Shown piece after piece: positions 58,329 to 64,000 of a DNA stretch of 64,000 nt. The stretch is from positions 101,105-165,104 of the forward strand of contig NZ_MPDJ01000004.1 of NCBI RefSeq assembly GCF_001881565.1, written 5' to 3'. A program made the position numbers and the translations under genes. The first letter of the stretch is position 1; each line of letters opens with the position of its first letter. The notes beneath the pieces were generated by a model. The model worked only from the letters and a program-made list of their open reading frames with translations. It had not been told where the DNA came from and ran no database searches. Origin of the DNA: Eisenbergiella tayi (GTDB lineage: Bacteria > Bacillota > Clostridia > Lachnospirales > Lachnospiraceae).

Positions 58329-59606
58329 CTATTTTTCCTCAACCATTTCCGGTACCGGCAGGAATTCCAGGCTTCCGTCTTTCCTTGCCGCAGCCTCATA
58401 AAACCGTACCGTTCCTCCATAATCCACATCCGGGTCCACATAAAAACCGGCGAATAAAATTCTTCCATTCTTCCATCCCGCCGCTTTAGGAACCCTGTAG
58501 GAATGTTCCGCCACCACATTTTCATCCGGCGCCTGCCACGGGCCGAAGGGATTTTCCGAGAAAAAATACCTGGCCGTCCCGAAATTACTGTATATCAGAT
58601 AATATAAATTCCCCAGCCTGAAATAGTCACTGCATTCCGGCTGATCGCTGATATCCAGTACCACGAGCGGTTCCACCGGCTCCCAGGAAACAAGATCCCC
58701 GGAAATCAGATGCGCAAGACAGCCTCTGCTCTCTTCTCCCTGTAAAAGGGAGGTGGTTACAAACATATGGAAAACTCCGTTTTCGTCCCGGATCACTTTG
58801 GGATCCCTGGCCGATGCCCCGTCATAGGGCGGCTGCAGGGCGAATACTCTGTGACTCTTTTGGAAATGGATTCCATCCTGAGACAGAGCCGCTGTCAGCT
58901 TGGCCGGAGAGCCGTCGCACATCCGCACCGCATAGAATGCATAATAAATCCCTTCATGAAAGATAACCGATCCGGTACAGATTGACCCTTCTGCCTCATC
59001 ATCAATGCCGATCGCCAGCGGATACTGTGTCCAGTGAACGAGATCCCGGGAAGCAACATGCGCCCACTGATGCGCGCCAAGCCCCCATTTGCTTTTGTGT
59101 CCTCTCCGATCAAATAAATAAAACAGGTGAAAGGTTCCGTCGTGATAAAAAGGCATACAGTCCCCAAGATGGACATTCTTCCCTTCGGGTTTCCATCCCT
59201 GTATCCCGGTAAACGATTCTTCCCTTTCCTCCCTTATCAGGCACCTGCCCAATTCCGGCCTGAGTTCCAGCCCCTTTCCCCGACCGCAAATCCCGGCAAT
59301 ATCCACCCGGCCAATCGTCCAGTCCTCATCCGCCAGGGCCCCTTCCGTCAGCAGTTCCAGCCTGAAGCCCGTAAAATTAAGCACAGCCTCATTTCCCGGC
59401 CTGCATATTCCGGCCAGCGTTACCGGTTCCGGCCTTGCGGAGAAGCGGATAACAGCTTTCAGGATTCCTTCCCTGTATTCCAGGAGGAACCTTTCTCCCT
59501 CTTCTTCCATGGAAAAGAAAACGCCTTCCGTGTCCGGTACCCGGAAACGGAGCATCCATGCCGTGCCGCAGCCTTCTTTCCCGTCAGCTCTACTCCCTCT
59601 TTCCAT
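58329..59606 (-). CDS. GH32-like glycoside hydrolase with an N-terminal beta domain
   Basis: 425 residues. The C-terminal two thirds (about 145-425) is a five-bladed propeller of clan GH-J. NVHLGDCMPFYHDGTFHLFYLF stands where GH32 has WMNDPNG, with Asp as candidate nucleophile. WGLGAHQWAHVASRDLVHW, ASARDPKVIRDENGVFHMF (RDP transition-state Asp) and QPECSDYFRLG (EC acid/base Glu) follow. The first 140 or so residues look like a beta-sandwich, whereas GH32 normally carries it after the propeller. No signal peptide, so it acts on imported fructosides or related sugars. AAAGGGG precedes ATG 59606. Last in the chrA-merR run. Confidence 0.8.
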   Translation of the reverse strand: MERGSRADGKEGCGTAWMLRFRVPDTEGVFFSMEEEGERFLLEYREGILKAVIRFSARPEPVTLAGICRPGNEAVLNFTGFRLELLTEGALADEDWTIGRVDIAGICGRGKGLELRPELGRCLIREEREESFTGIQGWKPEGKNVHLGDCMPFYHDGTFHLFYLFDRRGHKSKWGLGAHQWAHVASRDLVHWTQYPLAIGIDDEAEGSICTGSVIFHEGIYYAFYAVRMCDGSPAKLTAALSQDGIHFQKSHRVFALQPPYDGASARDPKVIRDENGVFHMFVTTSLLQGEESRGCLAHLISGDLVSWEPVEPLVVLDISDQPECSDYFRLGNLYYLIYSNFGTARYFFSENPFGPWQAPDENVVAEHSYRVPKAAGWKNGRILFAGFYVDPDVDYGGTVRFYEAAARKDGSLEFLPVPEMVEEK

Positions 59607-59631
59607 TCTGTTTCCCCTTTAACCTGATTTT

Positions 59632-60495
59632 TCAGAAATCCTTTCCGATACTTTCAGTATAGCCGCCGGATGTCCGGCTGACAACGGGAATCTGCAGCTC
59701 AGTCACATATTTTTCCTGATCATCCGTAAAACCGGAATCAATCCATGTGATTTCTGCCGAATCCCCGCTGCATTCCAGTCCCTGCTCCCGCGCACAGGAC
59801 AGCAGCCGTTTATAATAGGCGGCAGAATCCTGATGGGTTCCGGCATAAAGGATGGTAAGATAATCCCCTTCCGGAAGTAATGTCTGCTCCCCCCGGTAAT
59901 TATCCTCCCCTTCCAGAAGGACGAAAATCCCGGAGAAGTGATGAAACCGGCCGTTCAGCAAATCCTCCCTGCTGATGGACACTCCCACCTTTCCCAGAAA
60001 CATGGCAGGAGGAAGCTGACTGGTTCTTTCCAGTTCCCGGATAGGATATTCCAGGCTTTCCCCCTGAGAGATTTCTTTTTTCAGGAAAGCCGCAGGACGG
60101 GCGGGAAAGGTTTTCCGCTCAATCCTTTCCAATGGAGCGGTCATGGCATAATGAAGCTGAAACAGCCTGTTGGAAAGCTTCCGTTCAATGGAATGGAGCC
60201 TGGAAAGCTGCTCTCTCGTTTCTTCCAGCTGTTCCTCCAGAATCTGTTCCATGACGGAGGTATCCCTGTTCTCAAAAAAGGCCTTGATTTTGTCCAGAGG
60301 CATATTCAGGGTGCGCAGATATTTAATGGTATTCATCCGCTCAAACTGTCTGGCGGAATAATACCGGTACCCGGTCCTTTCATCCACAACCTCCGGCTTC
60401 AGCAGGCCGATTTCATCATAATAGCGCAGCGTCCGGATATTGATACGGAACAGCCCGCCCATTTCCCCTATGGTAAAGAGGTTCCTTATATCCAT
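59632..60495 (-). CDS. MerR-family regulator with GyrI-like effector domain
   Basis: 287 residues: MerR winged helix (about 4-75; FTIGEMGGLFRINIRTLRYYDEIGLLKPEVVDERTGYRYY), a dimerisation coiled-coil (about 80-118) and a C-terminal GyrI-like small-molecule binding domain of the BmrR type. ATG 60495 overlaps the chrA stop by 10 bp, implying translational coupling. MerR-BmrR proteins usually activate drug-efflux genes by untwisting a long promoter spacer. The target here is not evident. Confidence 0.88.
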   Translation of the reverse strand: MDIRNLFTIGEMGGLFRINIRTLRYYDEIGLLKPEVVDERTGYRYYSARQFERMNTIKYLRTLNMPLDKIKAFFENRDTSVMEQILEEQLEETREQLSRLHSIERKLSNRLFQLHYAMTAPLERIERKTFPARPAAFLKKEISQGESLEYPIRELERTSQLPPAMFLGKVGVSISREDLLNGRFHHFSGIFVLLEGEDNYRGEQTLLPEGDYLTILYAGTHQDSAAYYKRLLSCAREQGLECSGDSAEITWIDSGFTDDQEKYVTELQIPVVSRTSGGYTESIGKDF

Positions 60496-61058
60496 TTCAT
60501 CACCAGCACACATATCGTTTCAAACACCCCGCATAAAACCATGACTAATATAGGATTCATTTTCTTTTTCCGCAGAAGGACTACGGCGATAACAAACCAG
60601 ATCACCGCACGGACGGATACATTGCCCGCAGCAAATTTCACAGCGCCGCTCAGGAACACCGCCGAGATCAGGATGGTCAGCCCTGCCTTGGCGATCATGG
60701 CTACAACAGCAGGGCGGAGGGAGCCGAGAATTCCCTGCAGCATGCTCATTTTCCGGTATTTCATATAGATATAGGCCAAGGCGGTTACAAAGATACAGGA
60801 AGGAAGAATACAACCCAATGTGGCGATAACGGCGCCCAGAGGTCCCGCAATCTGTGTCCCCACAAAGGTTGCCGAATTCACCGCAATCGGCCCCGGCGTC
60901 ATCTCCGCAATCGTGACCAGATCCGTGAATTCCTTCATCGTCAGCCATCCATGCAGATCCACTACCTGGCTCTGAATAAGAGGCATGGCAGCGTACCCGC
61001 CTCCGAAGCTGAAAGCGCCTATCTGAAGAAAGCTCAAAAATAACTGGAGGTAAATCAT
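60486..61058 (-). CDS. ChrA-family transporter, half-size
   Basis: 190 residues, a single CHR domain: FLQIGAFSFGGGYAAMPLIQSQVV and EFTDLVTIAEMTPGPIAVNSATFVGTQIAG. Half-size ChrA proteins work as an antiparallel pair; the overlapping upstream gene encodes the partner. Proven substrates include chromate, but in gut anaerobes the role is unsettled. The start overlaps the partner's stop by 4 bp. Confidence 0.92.
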   Translation of the reverse strand: MIYLQLFLSFLQIGAFSFGGGYAAMPLIQSQVVDLHGWLTMKEFTDLVTIAEMTPGPIAVNSATFVGTQIAGPLGAVIATLGCILPSCIFVTALAYIYMKYRKMSMLQGILGSLRPAVVAMIAKAGLTILISAVFLSGAVKFAAGNVSVRAVIWFVIAVVLLRKKKMNPILVMVLCGVFETICVLVMKWI

Positions 61059-61624
61059 GCCTTTACCCCCTTTCTCTCTTTCATGAGAGTACGCACCGCG
61101 CCGATACAGGCGACCACAACTATAATCAATACCACATTTACCTTGAAGAAGTAGCTGGCGATAAAGCTGATGCCCATAATCACGATATTCACCCAGTCCT
61201 TTTCCTGCACTACCTTGCTTCCCATGTCATAAACAACCGACGCAATAACCGCAGCAACGCCGGACTGCATCCCTTTCAGCATGGAGCCCACGATCAGATT
61301 GGTGCGAAAGGCATCGTAGCAAAGGGAAATCAGGGACAGAATGATCATGGGAGGCAGAATTGCCCCGAGAATGGAACACAGGACCCCGGGAATACCGGCC
61401 AGCTTGTAGCCCACCACGATAGCCCCGTTCACAGCAATCGCTCCCGGTGATGACTGGGCAATTGCCACGAGATCCAGCATTTCCTCCTCATCAATCCAGT
61501 GGAGCTCATCCACGAATTTATTTTTCATCAGTGTAACAATTACGTATCCGCCCCCGAAGGTAAAGGTACTCAGATACAGGGTGGAAAAAAATAATTTTCT
61601 CAAAACCTTACTTTTCTTTTCCAT
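61055..61624 (-). CDS. ChrA-family transporter, half-size partner
   Basis: 189 residues, CHR domain: FFSTLYLSTFTFGGGYVIVTLMKNKFV and EEMLDLVAIAQSSPGAIAVNGAIVVGYKLAG. First gene of the chrA-chrA-merR-GH32 run, divergent from the LysR gene at 61778 across an AT-rich 153-bp region; LysR is the likely regulator. GGAGTTGG precedes the ATG. Confidence 0.92.
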   Translation of the reverse strand: MEKKSKVLRKLFFSTLYLSTFTFGGGYVIVTLMKNKFVDELHWIDEEEMLDLVAIAQSSPGAIAVNGAIVVGYKLAGIPGVLCSILGAILPPMIILSLISLCYDAFRTNLIVGSMLKGMQSGVAAVIASVVYDMGSKVVQEKDWVNIVIMGISFIASYFFKVNVVLIIVVVACIGAVRTLMKERKGVKA

Positions 61625-61777
61625 GCCAACTCCTCTTATCCTTATTTCTCTTTTATATACGGTTTTATTTCATTCATCACCGTAAAGTATACCCCCACTT
61701 GTTATATAAGTAAAATAGTATTATATTATATATTACATAACCATTTTATTATGAATTAGCACAGGGAGGCAGAATTT

Positions 61778-62686
61778 ATGACACTGCGTCATCTTCGGAT
61801 TTTTGTGGCTGTATATCAGGAGCGGAGCATTACTAGGGCAGCGGATCGGCTGCACCTTGCACAGCCTTCAGTAAGCCTTGCGATACGTGAGCTGGAGGAG
61901 AACTACAAGATACGTTTGTTTGAACGGTTTTCCAGACGTCTGTTCATCACGGAGCAGGGGGAACAGCTCTACGACTATGCGCTGCATATCATATCTCTGT
62001 TTGATGAAATGGAAGAAAAAATTCCTGCCTGGAAGCAGTCCGCTACCCTGCGGATCGGCTCCAGCGTTACGATCGGTAATTTTCTCCTGCCCGCGCTCAT
62101 TCAGCAATATACCAGGGAGCTGCCTAGCGTTAATCCCAAGGTCACCATAAATAATTCCGGTTTTATCGAAGACGCCGTGCTGGACAACCGCCTGGACTTC
62201 GCCCTGATTGAAGGCAATACCCAGCATCCCAACATCATCAGCGAGCCTTTTCTTGAGGATCGTATCTGCTTTATCTGTTCTCCCCGGCACCCTCTCCTTA
62301 CGAAAAACAAGGTGACACTTAAGGATATTTCCGCCTGTCCTTTTGTCCTGCGTGAAAAAGGGAGCGCCGGCAGGGAGGCCGCGGAGGATCTGATGAATTA
62401 TAACCAGCTGCCCATAAATATTGTATGGGAAAGTGTGAGCACGCAGTCCCTTGTACGGGCTGTGAGCAGGGACATCGGCATTTCCGCCCTGCCCTGCCTG
62501 CTGGCTGCGGATGCCCTGAACCAGGGGATTATCTCCCGGATTCCCTTCGATGCCCCCGCCCTGCACCGAAGCTTTTCCATCATTTATCATAAGAATAAAT
62601 ACCTGACGGAAAACGCCCTGCGCTTCATGGAGATGTGCCGCAGCTTCGGAGACGGTTGCCAAGACGTCCATTTTGTTATATCCTGA
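61778..62686 (+). CDS. LysR-family transcriptional regulator
   Basis: 302 residues: winged HTH at the N-terminus (about 1-60; LRHLRIFVAVYQERSITRAADRLHLAQPSVSLAIRELE) and a periplasmic-binding-like effector domain (about 88-295; TLRIGSSVTIGNFLLPALI). GGGAGG lies 9 bases before ATG. Divergent from the chrA pair, the arrangement typical of LysR autoregulation with control of the facing operon. The maturase gene follows on the same strand 29 bp on, so the two may share transcripts. Confidence 0.94.
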   Translation: MTLRHLRIFVAVYQERSITRAADRLHLAQPSVSLAIRELEENYKIRLFERFSRRLFITEQGEQLYDYALHIISLFDEMEEKIPAWKQSATLRIGSSVTIGNFLLPALIQQYTRELPSVNPKVTINNSGFIEDAVLDNRLDFALIEGNTQHPNIISEPFLEDRICFICSPRHPLLTKNKVTLKDISACPFVLREKGSAGREAAEDLMNYNQLPINIVWESVSTQSLVRAVSRDIGISALPCLLAADALNQGIISRIPFDAPALHRSFSIIYHKNKYLTENALRFMEMCRSFGDGCQDVHFVIS

Positions 62687-62715
62687 ATTTATATACATCG
62701 AGAGGAGCTATTACC

Positions 62716-63840
62716 ATGCCAAAACAGCCAGCTATTACCCTGTTGATCAAACCTGCGTCCGGAAGCTGCAATCTCCGCTGCCGCTATTGCTTTTATGCGG
62801 ATGAAATGAATAACCGTAAGGAAAAAACCTATGGAATGATGTCCGAAGAGACTCTGGATATTCTCGTGGAAAAAACACTGAATCAGGTGACTCATACGGC
62901 GACCTTTGCCTTTCAGGGAGGCGAACCCACCCTGGCCGGCCTGGATTTTTTCAGGGCTCTGATAGAAATTGAGAAAAAGCACAATCACAGAGGAATTGAA
63001 ATCCATAACAGTCTCCAGACCAATGGAATTGTCATTGATGAGGAATGGGCACGCTTTCTTCATGACAATCATTTTCTGGTGGGCTTATCTCTGGATGGGT
63101 ACGAGCAGCTGCATGATGAAAACCGGAAATTTCCTGATAACAGCGGGAGCTTTGCCCGGGTCATGGAAACCGCCCGCCTTTTCCAGGAATATCAGGTGGA
63201 ATTCAATATTCTCACCGTTGTAACCGCGCAGTCTTCCAAGCGGATTAAACGGATTTACCAGTATTTCCGGGAACAGGGCTTTACTTATCAGCAGTACATA
63301 CCCTGTATTGATCCTTTTGAAGAAAACAAAGGCAGTCTCAGTTATTCCCTCACCCCTGACCGTTACGGGAAATTTCTGAAGGATCTTTTTGACTATTGGT
63401 ACCAGGACTGGAAGGACGGGCATCCGGTATATAACCGTACCTTTGAAAACTGGGTCGGAATGCTGCTCAATTATCCTCCGGAATCCTGCAATATGATGGG
63501 TATCTGTTCGGAGCAATGGGTAATCGAGGCAGACGGAAGCGTCTATCCCTGTGATTTTTATGTCCTGGATGACTGGAAGCTGGGCAATATCCGCAGCAAT
63601 TCCTTTGAAAAAATGAATCAGGCCCGGGAAGACCTGGATTTTGTCAGTTTATCCCGCAATGTTCCCGACAAATGCAAGGAATGCCGCTGGTATCCCTTAT
63701 GCCGGAACGGCTGCCGCCGGGACAGAACCCTCCTCTCCGACGGAAGGACTCCGGGACTGAACAGCTATTGCGAAAGCTATCAGGACTTCTTTTCCTATGC
63801 CTATCCCAGACTGCTGGAAATGGCCCGGAGTATCCGCTGA
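62716..63840 (+). CDS. Anaerobic sulfatase-maturating enzyme (radical SAM, SPASM)
   Basis: 374 residues. It oxidises a Cys or Ser in the C/SxPxR motif of sulfatases to formylglycine, using S-adenosylmethionine. The radical SAM cluster motif CNLRCRYC (Cys18, 22, 25) is followed by FAFQGGEPTLAG, HNSLQTNG and LSLDGYEQLHDENR. The C-terminal SPASM region holds Cys for two further [4Fe-4S] clusters: CNMMGIC, VYPCDFYVLDDWKLGNI, CKECRWYPLCRNGC. ATG 62716 follows GAGAGGAG. The only sulfatase gene in this window is broken, so clients must lie elsewhere. All expected residues are present. Confidence 0.93.
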   Translation: MPKQPAITLLIKPASGSCNLRCRYCFYADEMNNRKEKTYGMMSEETLDILVEKTLNQVTHTATFAFQGGEPTLAGLDFFRALIEIEKKHNHRGIEIHNSLQTNGIVIDEEWARFLHDNHFLVGLSLDGYEQLHDENRKFPDNSGSFARVMETARLFQEYQVEFNILTVVTAQSSKRIKRIYQYFREQGFTYQQYIPCIDPFEENKGSLSYSLTPDRYGKFLKDLFDYWYQDWKDGHPVYNRTFENWVGMLLNYPPESCNMMGICSEQWVIEADGSVYPCDFYVLDDWKLGNIRSNSFEKMNQAREDLDFVSLSRNVPDKCKECRWYPLCRNGCRRDRTLLSDGRTPGLNSYCESYQDFFSYAYPRLLEMARSIR

Positions 63841-64000
63841 CTCCTTACAGAGGCGTCAGGCACAGATAAAAAAAGCGCGGTGCTCTGCCTGAGGTTCTTT
63901 CTCGCGTCAGGGTATTCATCGTCCGCGCTGTGGCCTTACGCTCCCCACTTTCCTTCGGCCTGTGTCCGGCCAGATGCTTTGCTGTTGGGCATGGGCAGAC
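63841..64000. other. Right edge: possible end of a minus-strand gene and its terminator
   Basis: AGCGCGG and CCGCGCT (about 63874-63938) enclose a smaller CCTGA/TCAGG hairpin and are followed by seven T on the minus strand. That would suit a terminator for a gene entering from the right. An open frame LPMPNSKASGRTQAEGKWGA ending at a TAA just before the stem could be its tail, but this is too short to call. Confidence 0.3.

Noticed and set aside
1..64000. CRISPR arrays, tRNA or rRNA genes, prophage or integrase genes
   Set aside because: None seen by eye on either strand; no regularly spaced direct repeats and no cloverleaf-like segments noticed.

Overview
The window reads as a chromosomal segment of an anaerobic, spore-forming Lachnospiraceae-type Firmicute. 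The evidence is the spore coat cotJ genes, PPi-type pyruvate phosphate dikinase, a BadF/HgdC-type activase, anaerobic sulfatase maturase, era-yqzL-recO gene order, strong AGGAGG ribosome binding sites and moderate G+C. Species cannot be fixed from the sequence alone. No tRNA, rRNA, CRISPR array or intact transposase was seen.

Layout. 1-7 kb is accessory: a c-di-GMP synthase cut by the left edge, an LD-carboxypeptidase, a secreted protein with a divergent XRE regulator, a ribbon-helix-helix protein, a membrane Ser/Thr kinase with a divergent HTH gene, and a decayed TnsD-like fragment. It also holds two copies of a 128-bp repeat, one inside a 247-bp element with 36-bp terminal inverted repeats. 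7-23 kb is mostly housekeeping on the minus strand: ppdK, glycyl-tRNA synthetase, recO, yqzL, era, a DUF4349 lipoprotein, an M16C peptidase, bioY with a BirA operator, a 395-bp near-palindrome, a reduced sigma-70-like protein and a rhomboid-like protein. 23-31 kb has a 1415-residue activase, a small membrane-protein operon that includes a 25-residue peptide, and a four-gene operon with a two-component system.

31-42 kb is about metals and envelope stress. A ferric-siderophore ABC operon lies behind DtxR-like boxes. A Bce-type ABC transporter has Bce-type operator boxes, and a Bce-type two-component system lies nearby. Between them sits a cation-efflux gene controlled by a clear NiCo (Ni2+/Co2+) riboswitch. 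A divergent VanW protein follows. 42-48 kb has a MATE pump, YccF, asparaginase and a cotJC operon in which cotJA and cotJB are fused.

48-57 kb is a glycan-use locus that has been broken. It has a 5'-truncated fucosidase, a sulfatase with an internal deletion, and an AT-rich 3.7-kb block carrying two ABC exporter genes that splits the sulfatase. Its 3' end resumes beyond the block. An AraC regulator and an intact GH29 fucosidase follow. 57-64 kb has a second MATE pump, a GH32-like protein with an unusual domain order, a MerR regulator, two ChrA halves, a divergent LysR regulator and an intact anaerobic sulfatase maturase.

The best leads are the NiCo riboswitch, the two inverted-repeat element families placed just after stop codons, the split sulfatase with its foreign ABC pair, the degenerate sigma factor and the unannotated short genes (25-residue membrane peptide, YqzL).
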